DNA from: a virus
DNA: 25,668 nucleotides
Direction: 5' to 3' (one strand)
IMG/VR virus record: IMGVR_UViG_3300017971_000713
Location: 1 to 25,668 of that record
Program-made: the position numbers and the translations under genes
Part shown: in pieces, positions 1-7,461 of the stretch
How positions within the stretch are numbered: position 1 is the stretch's first letter
Layout of the letters: each line of letters opens with the position of its first letter
The notes under the pieces: model-generated
Databases searched by the model: none
What the model saw: only the letters and a program-made list of their open reading frames with translations
What the model was told of the DNA's origin: nothing

Positions 1-33
1 CGTCGTGGTCGTCGTGGTCGTCGTGGTCGTGGT
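1..33 (-). repeat. Threonine-codon microsatellite (ACG/ACC)
   Basis: Eleven consecutive Thr codons, mostly in an ACG-ACG-ACC pattern, read on the minus strand and run off the window edge. A related run of six Thr codons followed by Ala-Ala-Pro ends the tail gene at 6029-6739. The tract is low-complexity coding DNA and not a CRISPR, because there are no spacers. It may be a flexible or glycosylated linker, and may act as a recombination point between tail modules. The function is inferred. Confidence 0.85.
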
Positions 34-363
34 AGGAGCCAACACCACAAACCCGGCGATCGTCTGATTCTCACCGTCCGGATTTTCGACGTAAATGTCA
101 TAAGACCCAGGCGCAACCGCAGGCACGTCCACAGTGATCTTGTTTTGAGCGGCAACAACGATATTATCGCCGCTGGTCCCGCCTGCGCCGCCCCAGCGAA
201 CGATCATCGTGCCGAAAAATCCAGAGCCGGTATTGTCGATGTCGATATTCACGCCGGCAAGAGCGGATCCGGGATTCGCGCTAAGGGCGCCAAAAAACAG
301 AACCCCTTGGTTCCCGCCGCCGCTTTCACTTGTGCCATCACTGGCGTCAATTCTAAATGGCAT
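1..363 (-). CDS. Partial protein with IPT/TIG-like beta domain and poly-Thr tract
   Basis: The gene starts at ATG 363 behind an AGAGG ribosome site and is open to the window edge (121 codons visible), so its C-terminus is missing. It has no signal peptide. Residues about 20-75 are Gly-, Asp- and Asn-rich and look beta-structured. Residues about 75-107 (VDVPAVAPGSYDIYVENPDG and onward) resemble the end of an IPT/TIG immunoglobulin-like domain. Then comes Ala-Pro followed by at least eleven Thr. It is the last gene seen downstream of the tail-tip module and follows the secreted beta-rich gene by 12 bp. It is probably a virion surface or fibre protein, with further domains after the Thr linker. 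Family assignment is tentative; the reading frame is solid. Confidence 0.75.
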   Translation of the reverse strand, partial: MPFRIDASDGTSESGGGNQGVLFFGALSANPGSALAGVNIDIDNTGSGFFGTMIVRWGGAGGTSGDNIVVAAQNKITVDVPAVAPGSYDIYVENPDGENQTIAGFVVLAPTTTTTTTTTTT

Positions 364-375
364 AGGTACCTCTGC

Positions 376-2079
376 TTACTGCGCCGTGATATCAGTAAAT
401 TTCGTATACTGTACCGTGATTGTATCGCACGTTGGGCACTCCCAAATAGCTGCCGTGCCGGGCGTTGACGATTTATAATGTATGATATTCCCAGCTGTTC
501 CGCTCAGATCATTTCCAGGTATCGCGTCGAACACAAATGTTTTCCCATCCTGATACGTATACGTTTTTCCTGCCACGGTGGTAATGCGTGCAACAGCCCC
601 CCCAGAATCCAGATACATGGAATTTAACATTTCCAGCCGCCCGGGAATGGTATCCCCGGGAAACCAACCAAAATGAGCGTCCTCCATGCTAAACGACAAC
701 AGAGAGGTGGAGCTTCCCGATATTGCCCCGGCCGTGCTGCCCTTACCGTTTGACGTAACCGCAATTGTATCATTCGTGATATTCCACGTTCCACCGTCGA
801 TTGACAGATACCCGAGCGTATCAATTCCGGTGCCGCTATGTGTCACCGTACCAGCGGCAACTGTCAATGTGTCCAGATATATGCGGTCGGCGAAGTTAAC
901 AGTTCCACCAGGCGCATTGACATTAACGCGAGGTAGCCGTTCATTGTCGGTGGTGACTGTCGCCGCCCCCGTCAAATTAATTTTTGCCGAGCCGCGCGTG
1001 ACGGTGCAGCTATCGTATATTTCGAAACTCCCCGCACAATTGATAGTCGCGGTCTCTAAATCTAGATTCTGCCGGAGCGCGTTGAATGTTGAATATTGGT
1101 TAAACGATCCAATATTGAACGTACCCGATCCCATGCTGATTGGCATCAACCCGCCCGTGTTTTTTTGCCGGCCAATCGCAAGGTTGCCCGTGGTAGTGAT
1201 GCCGTATTGGTCAAAATCTATTGTCAAGGTTGACGCCTGATTCCCATCGTAGATATGCAATTCCGCCGCGCCGAGATCCCAATTGCCCGTCCAGCGAAAT
1301 GTATGCACTGTGGCAGTGCCTGACGCTGCGAGAACGCGAGTGTCCGTGCCAGTATACGTAAACGCGGGCATCGTAAGCACGATTGCCCCCTCGCCGCGAA
1401 ACGTGGGGGAGCGAGTTCCATTGATTGTACAACCAGTTCCGATAGAGAAGGCATCTCCGCTGGACTGCCGATAAAAGGCGAAGTGGTCATCTGTTACGTG
1501 ATTACATGTCAAGGTCGCATTATTGCCCATTGTCAACGGCGTTCCGCTTGTCTTAAAAAACTGATACAGGGCGCCGGTCGTGGTCAGGCTCTGAGATGCA
1601 GCAATGGTCAAGCTTTGCCACGTGGAACCTTTGTCAACGTCCCATGTCCCGCCGCCGTTAAACACGACATCGCACGCTGCTGCCGTCAACGAAGCAACCG
1701 CGCCGCCGATATGCACCGTGGCGTTCGTGCCGGCCAAGACCAAACTATCTCCCCACGTTGTGGCACCAGTTCCCTTGTAATTTATCGCGCTGTCGGACGC
1801 CTCGTTGACAGTCAGTTTATACGTACTCCCCATGCTCCACGCGCCACTATAGGCGGCTGTCGCGGTGATACTGTTCACCTCAAGATCCGCTGTCGCGGTC
1901 GCATTTACCACGCTGGTCGCATCGAATACCAGATCATCAGTTGTCAAGAGAGCACCCGCGCCGGAGTAATTGGCATCGTCGTTCATATCCGTGCTGCCAC
2001 CGCTCGACCACGTTCGAGTCGCTGCAGCCAAGTGATTCAGATACATTCCGATCAACAAGATCGCCAGAAATTTTTTCAT
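376..2079 (-). CDS. Secreted beta-strand-repeat protein, copy A
   Basis: This is a 567-aa protein. The start chosen is ATG 2079, behind AGGGGAG; an in-frame TTG at 2094 overlaps the previous stop and is less likely. The N-terminus MKKFLAILLIGMYLNHLAAA is a typical Sec signal peptide with a cleavable Ala-rich end. The mature protein begins with a motif shared with the neighbouring gene (RTW..., DDANYSGAGALLTTDDLVFD). It continues as about 500 residues of Thr-, Gly-, Ser- and Asn-rich short strands, as in beta-solenoid or autotransporter-associated strand-repeat proteins. Near the C-terminus, GKTYTYQDGKTFVFD is followed by a segment with a CPTC pair. A signal peptide is unusual for a virion protein, so it may be a host-surface (lysogenic conversion) protein or an odd fibre. 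No enzymatic motif is visible. Confidence 0.8.
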   Translation of the reverse strand: MKKFLAILLIGMYLNHLAAATRTWSSGGSTDMNDDANYSGAGALLTTDDLVFDATSVVNATATADLEVNSITATAAYSGAWSMGSTYKLTVNEASDSAINYKGTGATTWGDSLVLAGTNATVHIGGAVASLTAAACDVVFNGGGTWDVDKGSTWQSLTIAASQSLTTTGALYQFFKTSGTPLTMGNNATLTCNHVTDDHFAFYRQSSGDAFSIGTGCTINGTRSPTFRGEGAIVLTMPAFTYTGTDTRVLAASGTATVHTFRWTGNWDLGAAELHIYDGNQASTLTIDFDQYGITTTGNLAIGRQKNTGGLMPISMGSGTFNIGSFNQYSTFNALRQNLDLETATINCAGSFEIYDSCTVTRGSAKINLTGAATVTTDNERLPRVNVNAPGGTVNFADRIYLDTLTVAAGTVTHSGTGIDTLGYLSIDGGTWNITNDTIAVTSNGKGSTAGAISGSSTSLLSFSMEDAHFGWFPGDTIPGRLEMLNSMYLDSGGAVARITTVAGKTYTYQDGKTFVFDAIPGNDLSGTAGNIIHYKSSTPGTAAIWECPTCDTITVQYTKFTDITAQ

Positions 2080-2090
2080 AGTGCTCCCCT

Positions 2091-3746
2091 TCAATATTCA
2101 GTACTTTCCAACTGTAGAAATGTCGTGGTATCGCCCGCTGAAAATGTATACGTTGCTCCGGGTGTCGGCCGAAAACGGGCGAAGGTCGCGCGCCCGTTTA
2201 TCTGCGCATCTCCAGCCAACGCAGTACTCGGAAACGCATGCCGACCAGTACTCAAAACAGCACTATCACCCAAGGAAATCCCGCCGCCAGTTGTGAGAAA
2301 TGTGTCGGCGTTCGCAGAAACCGTCAGGCTGTCGCCAACATACACATCGGCGTCCGACATATCAAAGTAACAATTTGCCCCGATGGACAGAGTGCCAGTC
2401 ACGCTATCAGTCCCGGCGTGGTCGGTTATTGAAAACGTGTCGGCGTTCGCAGTCAAATTGCGCACCCGAAAGGCGTTGACAAAATATGCATTGGGCGACG
2501 ATGTATCGAAGGTGACATCGTACAATGATTGCCCATACAGTTCAACGTAATTGTTTCCTCCGCTCCCGGGAGATTTATAGAACGTCACGGCCGCGGTGCC
2601 CGGATTAATTGTCGGATGTCCCTGATCGTAGTTTCGCCAAAACGAGTGCACTCTGATTGTCGCGCTATCCATATTCAATGTAGTCGCCCCGCTGTCCGGC
2701 CACGATGTAAAAGCGCGGCCGAAGTCAACACCCCCCACGGTGTCGATAGATGACCCTAGGTTGACAACAACCGAGCAGGCGGCGTTCCGTTTGGATGCGC
2801 CCATCACGATCGCCCCGTCATTGTTAATAAATATCGAATTGTCAAGAACATTGTACGTCAGCGTACTGCTGTCAGTGCTGTTCACGATATAGATAGGTCC
2901 GTCAAGATGGTGATTGCCGTTTTGATTTACGATATACGCCCCCTTGCCAACGGGCTTGACAATAATCGACGTTAGATTTTGCGAACCAGCACGGCATTTC
3001 GTACAGGCGCCAAATATCGAATTGGCCTGTATGCCGTCCAGGATATATGTGCCCGATTCCACCAATTCAAAAACAAGCCAACCGCCATCATAGATAATCG
3101 TGCCGGCCGTGATGTCAAAGGGCTTTGTGGCTGGCGCCATACACCGTGCGGCCATTTCGGCCCCGGACACGTATACCCCGCCCATCATATAAACAGTTTG
3201 GCGGCACGTAAAGTCAATATTGTTACTGTATGTAGTACACTCAGGAAAAGCCATCCGCAACGAATTAATGTGCATCGTGTATGCGCGATTCTCCAGGGTG
3301 TCCCAGTTGCCCGACACTATCAAATTGAAATTGCAGGTATTCATGTAGGCGCTGGCACACGACCGGACATCTTCCAGCGAACTATCTACGTAAAATATGC
3401 CGTAGTTTCCGTAAAGCTCCATCGTATCGTTAAGATAATGATATGTGGAGCAGGCATATGTTTTGAAATACGAGTTGACTTTTATTTTGTATCCATTCTG
3501 CCGGATCAAGCTGTCGTATCCGGCAGTCAAGTGAATCCCTGCAACCGTCAGCGTATCCGTCAAGCACCAACGATGCTGACTCGTGCCGTCGAGCAACAGC
3601 GAATCTGTAGTAAGTAGTGCTCCCGCGCCCGAGTAGTTGGCGCCATCGTTCGCATTGGTGTCGCCGACCGCCGACCAGACTCGGACAGCCGACACGTTGC
3701 CAACGGTCAAGCCAGCAATGCATAACGCTAACACTATACGACTCAT
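2091..3746 (-). CDS. Secreted beta-strand-repeat protein, copy B
   Basis: This is a 551-aa protein starting at ATG 3746 behind AGGTGG; the start overlaps the upstream stop as ATGA. The N-terminus MSRIVLALCIAGLTVGNVSA is a Sec signal peptide with a good V-S-A cleavage site. Directly after it comes VRVWSAVGDTNANDGANYSG and then GALLTTDSLLLDGTS, which match the mature N-terminus of the next gene and make the two paralogues at least there. The body is beta-rich with several Cys residues and no recognised catalytic motif. The C-terminus (PGATYTFSAGDTTTFLQL) aligns with the region about 50 residues before the end of copy A, so copy B looks shorter at that end. Likely a beta-solenoid surface protein of unknown role. 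Confidence 0.8.
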   Translation of the reverse strand: MSRIVLALCIAGLTVGNVSAVRVWSAVGDTNANDGANYSGAGALLTTDSLLLDGTSQHRWCLTDTLTVAGIHLTAGYDSLIRQNGYKIKVNSYFKTYACSTYHYLNDTMELYGNYGIFYVDSSLEDVRSCASAYMNTCNFNLIVSGNWDTLENRAYTMHINSLRMAFPECTTYSNNIDFTCRQTVYMMGGVYVSGAEMAARCMAPATKPFDITAGTIIYDGGWLVFELVESGTYILDGIQANSIFGACTKCRAGSQNLTSIIVKPVGKGAYIVNQNGNHHLDGPIYIVNSTDSSTLTYNVLDNSIFINNDGAIVMGASKRNAACSVVVNLGSSIDTVGGVDFGRAFTSWPDSGATTLNMDSATIRVHSFWRNYDQGHPTINPGTAAVTFYKSPGSGGNNYVELYGQSLYDVTFDTSSPNAYFVNAFRVRNLTANADTFSITDHAGTDSVTGTLSIGANCYFDMSDADVYVGDSLTVSANADTFLTTGGGISLGDSAVLSTGRHAFPSTALAGDAQINGRATFARFRPTPGATYTFSAGDTTTFLQLESTEY

Positions 3747-4003
3747 CGTGCCACCTGCCCGCTATCGTTCGGGCTCCAAGTAATCCTGACAGTATTTCGC
3801 ACGGTGTCCACGACCATGCCGCGAGACCGTTCCATCGCGTCAACGGCGCGCCACTCACGTACAGCAAACAGTCCGGCCACGAGGGCGATCAGTGCCAGTA
3901 CAATCGCCGCAATATGCCACCCGCGCCACCACGCCACCATTGCGCCAACCACCGCCACGACTACCGCGGCAATCAGCCACCACCCTCGCGTCATCTGTTT
4001 CAC
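3743..4003 (-). CDS. Small protein with two transmembrane segments
   Basis: This 86-aa protein starts at GTG 4003, behind GAGGGAGAG; an ATG three codons in is the alternative. Residues about 8-26 (WWLIAAVVVAVVGAMVAWW) and 29-47 (HIAAIVLALIALVAGLFAV) form two hydrophobic helices joined by a short Arg-Gly turn. A polar C-terminal tail of about 38 residues follows. It sits next to a holin-like gene and could take part in lysis or membrane attachment, but I do not recognise the family. Its stop overlaps the start of the secreted copy B gene as ATGA. Confidence 0.7.
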   Translation of the reverse strand: MKQMTRGWWLIAAVVVAVVGAMVAWWRGWHIAAIVLALIALVAGLFAVREWRAVDAMERSRGMVVDTVRNTVRITWSPNDSGQVAR

Positions 4004-4054
4004 GAGTTCTCTCCCTCTTTCAGGTCATTTAATACAACGGCCGACGGATCGTAA

Positions 4055-4264
4055 CTAGCTGTCCTTCCTGTGCTTGATCCAGTTCCGAATCCCCTCGACG
4101 GCCGAACCGACCACCGTGATAATCGCAGCGGTCAACACCGGCGTATCAATCGTGACTCCCCATTCCTGGAGCTTCGGCGCGAGAACGGTTCCGACGATAG
4201 ATGCAATTGCCAACACAACGGCACTCTGCCCGGTCTTCGCTGCGGTCAACTTCGGATCGTACAT
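4055..4264 (-). CDS. Holin-like small membrane protein
   Basis: This 69-aa protein starts at ATG 4264, immediately behind AAGGGG that overlaps the end of the methyltransferase gene; the longer in-frame extension lacks a ribosome site. Two hydrophobic stretches are visible: about residues 12-30 (SAVVLAIASIVGTVLAPKL) and 39-60, ending in EGIRNWIKHRK. Size, two helices and a basic C-terminus fit small phage holins and related tail-end membrane proteins, in which a hydrophobic helix followed by RNW-KHR is common. Holins make the lesion that releases the endolysin, but no endolysin gene is in this window, so the lysis role is inferred. Confidence 0.65.
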   Translation of the reverse strand: MYDPKLTAAKTGQSAVVLAIASIVGTVLAPKLQEWGVTIDTPVLTAAIITVVGSAVEGIRNWIKHRKDS

Positions 4265-4266
4265 TT

Positions 4267-4950
4267 TCAACCCCTTTCGCGCACAAGTTTTATCACCAGC
4301 CCGCCACGTTCTTCCATTGCCACCCGCCACCCGGCCGCCGCAGCTTGCATCCGAGTCCACTCAGCGTATTCGTCCAGGTTTCGCGCCCCCCGCGATGCAA
4401 GCAGAATCGTCCCGCCGGAAACAAGCATCTCGCTACACCAATCTATAACAATGCGCCAGTCGCGCGCAAAAGCATCCGTAAAAATCCAGCGACCAAAGGC
4501 TCCAAGGCCGGCTCCGGTCTTGTCGAAATGCTCCTTAAAAATATGCTGCAGGCCGTTGCGGCAATTGATTGCATGAAATGGCCCGCGCAGCCCAGGACAC
4601 ATGCCGGCAATTATTGCCCATAAATCCACGTACCAAACCGCCAGCCGGCGCTGCTCATGTATCAATTCGACCAGTCGTAAATACGTCTGCCACCACAAGC
4701 GATAATGTTCCGCCCGTTGGCTGCGCGGTCTCTCAATTCCAACCGCATCGTTCCGCATCCGCTGCGCAACCTCCAGCATCTCACCGGCGCCGGTCCCAAT
4801 GTCCAGGATCCGCATGCCGCCGGCGTGCAACTCGGGCAAATATTGCGAGACATAGTGCTCAAATCGGCGCATCTGTTTTTGCCGATCGACCTTTTCTGCC
4901 AACGTCGGATCCGATAACAAAAGCATCCGTTCGGTGTCGCGCGATGTCAC
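4267..4950 (-). CDS. SAM-dependent methyltransferase (class I)
   Basis: This is a 227-aa protein. Motif I of Rossmann-fold methyltransferases is clear at about residues 48-58 (ILDIGTGAGEM), and an acidic strand-2 end (GIERP) follows at about 72. Late strands SGGTILLAS and a C-terminal GGLVIKLV complete the fold. The start is GTG 4950, which overlaps the stop of the glycosyltransferase gene as GTGA; an ATG eight codons later is possible. The tight coupling suggests it modifies the product of the preceding glycosyltransferase, for example by O-methylating a sugar on a virion protein, but the substrate is not shown by sequence. It does not look like a DNA methyltransferase: no N-P-P-Y or P-C motif is present. 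Confidence 0.85.
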   Translation of the reverse strand: MTSRDTERMLLLSDPTLAEKVDRQKQMRRFEHYVSQYLPELHAGGMRILDIGTGAGEMLEVAQRMRNDAVGIERPRSQRAEHYRLWWQTYLRLVELIHEQRRLAVWYVDLWAIIAGMCPGLRGPFHAINCRNGLQHIFKEHFDKTGAGLGAFGRWIFTDAFARDWRIVIDWCSEMLVSGGTILLASRGARNLDEYAEWTRMQAAAAGWRVAMEERGGLVIKLVRERG

Positions 4951-5792
4951 GACGCAACCCCCGCGGCAAAACGTGCAGCCAACTGGCGCAAAGCCAAATC
5001 GCGATCGGCGCTTGTTGTGCGCCGCGCCTCGGCAACCGCGTCACTGCCGAAGTGCTGCTCAATCGGCGCCGTGTCCAGCCCCAGCTCCTCAAATCCGAGA
5101 AGGTAGTTTCGGACCCGATCCAGAACCTGCATCGGATATGTCAGCGCGCGACCGCCCAGCTTCGCGCTGTTGAAAAAGTGAATCCACTGCAGGCGCGGCT
5201 CGCAGTAAACGTGCCGACCGTATTTTCTGTATTTTTCCTGCAAATATCCGGTTTCGCCGCCAAAGCCGCGGAACTCGCGATGGAAGCCAAGCCAGGAATC
5301 CCGCCGGCAGGCAAAAAAGCCGGCTCCCTGCGCCCATATCTCAACAGGAGCATCCGGCACCTGGTCAATCGACGGCCCCCATATCCCCCACATCCCAGCG
5401 CGCCACCGAGGAAGCCACTCGGCGCAATAGCTGCGCCAGTTCCCCCGGATAATCGGCCCCTGGTAAAGATTGTCGTCTGGGATATCCCAGGACAATGCGC
5501 CGCGCGCAAGCATGATATGGGAATCGATCACCAACACATTTTCGCCGGTCGCGACTTCAAAAATCCTATTTTTAGCCGGAGACACACCAACATGTTCGGC
5601 GTATTTTTCGTACCGCACGCCAAAGGCCGAGCCGTCCTTCTCAGCCCAAGCCTTTAGCGCCAGGTCGCCGTAATTGTCAACGACAACGATCTCCATGTCG
5701 ATATCGCCATGATACATCCGCAATGCCTGACAGGTAAACCAGACCTCGGTAAAATTGTTGTAACTCGGCATCCCAACTGTCCAACGCGGCAT
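4947..5792 (-). CDS. GT-A fold glycosyltransferase with DSH and GFGGE motifs
   Basis: This 281-aa protein starts at ATG 5792 behind a G-rich site (GGGGGGTGA). The N-terminal half is a GT2-like nucleotide-sugar domain: VGMPSYNN at 6-13, IVVVDNYGD at 35-43, and the metal-site strand VLVIDSH at 86-92. The C-terminal half has WAQGAGFFACRRDSW (153-167), GFGGE (176-180) and a later His in LQWIHFF (about 205). In mucin-type polypeptide GalNAc-transferases the metal ligands are a DxH motif plus a distal His, with a GGE loop near the acceptor site, so the resemblance is specific. It may glycosylate a protein. Its neighbours are a coupled methyltransferase and, upstream, a tail gene ending in poly-Thr. 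The donor sugar and acceptor are not known. Confidence 0.85.
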   Translation of the reverse strand: MPRWTVGMPSYNNFTEVWFTCQALRMYHGDIDMEIVVVDNYGDLALKAWAEKDGSAFGVRYEKYAEHVGVSPAKNRIFEVATGENVLVIDSHIMLARGALSWDIPDDNLYQGPIIRGNWRSYCAEWLPRWRAGMWGIWGPSIDQVPDAPVEIWAQGAGFFACRRDSWLGFHREFRGFGGETGYLQEKYRKYGRHVYCEPRLQWIHFFNSAKLGGRALTYPMQVLDRVRNYLLGFEELGLDTAPIEQHFGSDAVAEARRTTSADRDLALRQLAARFAAGVAS

Positions 5793-5795
5793 TAT

Positions 5796-6032
5796 TCACC
5801 CCCCCGACCGACGACGCAGAACTATTTGCCCGGTCAGCATCCAGGTATACATTTCGTCGATTTTCCTCCAGATCTCTTTGCGCTCATCGGACATCGCGCC
5901 TCGCAGCAACACCATATCTGCCCGGCAAGCAGCACGCGACTTCATGCGCGCGCCCCAACACACCGCACCGGCAACAATTGCGGCCACAGAAAACATCGTT
6001 GACAAAAAAATCCAAATCGGTATTTCGATCAT
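5796..6032 (-). CDS. Small single-pass membrane protein
   Basis: This 78-aa protein starts at ATG 6032, overlapping the preceding tail gene stop as ATGA. Residues about 5-27 (PIWIFLSTMFSVAAIVAGAV) form one N-terminal transmembrane helix. A basic stretch and an amphipathic, partly helical tail (SDERKEIWRKIDEMYTWML) follow. Similar one-helix phage proteins include spanin-like and tail-end membrane proteins, but no lipobox or second spanin gene overlaps it, so I do not assign a lysis role. Its short gap to the glycosyltransferase start places it in the same transcript. Confidence 0.6.
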   Translation of the reverse strand: MIEIPIWIFLSTMFSVAAIVAGAVCWGARMKSRAACRADMVLLRGAMSDERKEIWRKIDEMYTWMLTGQIVLRRRSGG

Positions 6033-6739
6033 GGCGCCGCCGTCGTGGTCGTGGTCGTATACGGATTTTCCTCATTCACCAGCTCAAGCATGCCGCTCCA
6101 GCCTCCGCCGGTGTAAAAATTGTGCGTTATGGCGCCGGCATTATAGTAGCTCGCCCGCACACCGCACAAAAGCGCCGACCCAGTATACGCCGGACAAGTT
6201 GGATCGTTGGAAATCAATACATGATCCGGCGTCGCCTCACCCCACGGCAATGCAGACTCCCAAAGGCGCGCCGTATGAAGAGTCGCAGCAACCCGCAGGT
6301 GCATATTTACGGTCGAATCGCCCAGGATCCAATGCCCGATCCGCCGCAAAATTAGCGAGAAACCCACTGGAACACTGACGGCAATTTGCTGCAGCGCGGC
6401 CGTTTCGGCCGCGGCAGCCAAGCCACGCGTATCCAAAACGCCAAGGTTTGATATGCAGCCAACGCCGCCGGACAACACCCGCAGGGTCTCGGGATTCCAC
6501 GCCGGAGCATCATACCAATTCGTTTTTCCACTCAAACGCAAACACTGTCCGGCAAACCAATCTAGCAGCGTCCGCAGCCCCGCTGAAAGGCCGGTCGGCG
6601 TTGTCGGCGACAACGTGCGCGAACCTGTTTCAATCGCGTCCAGGTTTTCGCCGATCGCATTAAGATCCGTATCCGTGACGCCATCATCCGGGATCCACCC
6701 GGTTTCCGGCGCCGTCCATCCCACCGGGGCAGTGCTCAT
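6029..6739 (-). CDS. Tail-tip or fibre protein with C-terminal poly-Thr tract
   Basis: This 236-aa protein starts at ATG 6739, overlapping the upstream stop as ATGA. Residues about 8-45 (WTAPETGWIPDDGVTDTDLN, then IGENLDAIETGSR) resemble the N-terminal trimerising or attachment region found in phage tail-fibre-like proteins. The middle and C-terminal parts look like a beta-rich domain (SVPVGFSLILRRIGHWILGD, NMHLRVAATLH). The last residues are six Thr followed by Ala-Ala-Pro, matching the Ala-Pro plus Thr run in the gene at the left edge. The position after the tail hub genes supports a distal, surface-exposed tail protein. The Thr run may be a linker or a glycosylation acceptor (inference). 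Confidence 0.75.
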   Translation of the reverse strand: MSTAPVGWTAPETGWIPDDGVTDTDLNAIGENLDAIETGSRTLSPTTPTGLSAGLRTLLDWFAGQCLRLSGKTNWYDAPAWNPETLRVLSGGVGCISNLGVLDTRGLAAAAETAALQQIAVSVPVGFSLILRRIGHWILGDSTVNMHLRVAATLHTARLWESALPWGEATPDHVLISNDPTCPAYTGSALLCGVRASYYNAGAITHNFYTGGGWSGMLELVNEENPYTTTTTTAAP

Positions 6740-7461
6740 ACTACAAGCCTCCCGTCAAGCCGCGCACGCAGCGTCCCGTCGAATTGCAGAGTCTGGCGCA
6801 CGACAACAAAATCCTGATTCGTCGTGACGCCGTTTTTGTTGTAGGTCGGAACCGTAATTTCGTCGCCCAGCTCAAGCGCCGGATAACCACGCCAGTCCAG
6901 CGCGATATCCTTCCTCGGCATTTTGTATGCCGCCAGCAGACCGTCGGCAATCGTCGCGGCCATTGTCAGCGACTGAACAAGTGCATTTTTTTTGAGCTGA
7001 TATTTTCGCAAACCATTGGACACAATTGACCCGGTGTCTTCAGTGCTGTACACCTCTTCTCCGTCGACGTTTAACGCGTGCCCGGTAATCGCGATCTTAA
7101 AATATGCGGCATGCCCAAGCCCATTCTGAACAGTGATCTCTCCGCCCCAGGCGTAATAAGTCGCCGCCGTAATAGTCAGCGTCGGCCCCAAAAGAGTTCC
7201 GTCGGCGTCGGTTTCATACGCAACGGCGGAAGCCCCAGCATACCCACCCACCGCGGAAGGCAACACCGGCGGCGAATTATACAGACACGTTGTCGCAATG
7301 GTCGCGCCGTCGCCGATCGATATCGGTTCCCTGGTCCGATATACCTCAGCCGCAACAGCGGCGGGTGTGAGCGGCTGCGTCGTGACCTCGATCTGATTTG
7401 CCAGCTCCTCGGTTTTTGCTGGCTGATCCAGGTCAAAAAAAGATGCAATGGTATAAGGCAT
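6736..7461 (-). CDS. Tail-tip protein, probable C-terminal half of a split hub
   Basis: This 241-aa protein starts at ATG 7461, sharing one base with the preceding stop (TAATG) and preceded by GAGGT. The N-terminal segment (FFDLDQPAKTEELANQIEVT) reads like an internal segment of phage tail hub proteins rather than a natural N-terminus. The C-terminal part (YPALELGDEITVPTYN, then DFVVVRQTLQFDGTLRARLD) resembles the closing domain of such hub proteins, where a GD-E/R-ITV strand is common. The gene at 8960-10147 looks like the matching N-terminal half, and the beta-helix gene lies between them. The two halves could assemble after translation. The split interpretation is inference; a tail-tip role is likely. 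Confidence 0.7.
   Translation of the reverse strand: MPYTIASFFDLDQPAKTEELANQIEVTTQPLTPAAVAAEVYRTREPISIGDGATIATTCLYNSPPVLPSAVGGYAGASAVAYETDADGTLLGPTLTITAATYYAWGGEITVQNGLGHAAYFKIAITGHALNVDGEEVYSTEDTGSIVSNGLRKYQLKKNALVQSLTMAATIADGLLAAYKMPRKDIALDWRGYPALELGDEITVPTYNKNGVTTNQDFVVVRQTLQFDGTLRARLDGRLVV

Noticed and set aside
1-33. Short tandem repeat considered as a CRISPR array
   Set aside because: The unit is a 9-bp codon-phase repeat with no spacers and it encodes Thr in an open frame.
1483-2370. Plus-strand open frame of 295 codons opposite the two secreted genes
   Set aside because: It spans the junction of two well-supported minus-strand genes and shows no recognisable domain or ribosome site.
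4267-4950. DNA methyltransferase
   Set aside because: The N-P-P-Y or P-C catalytic motifs of DNA methyltransferases are absent, and the gene is coupled to a glycosyltransferase.
4569-5657. Plus-strand open frame of 362 codons opposite the glycosyltransferase and methyltransferase
   Set aside because: It lacks any family motif, has Pro/Arg/Ala-rich low-complexity translation, and lies opposite two genes with clear motifs and ribosome sites.
5796-6739. Diversity-generating retroelement acceptor around the poly-Thr tail gene
   Set aside because: No reverse transcriptase, template repeat or variable repeat pair is visible in the window.
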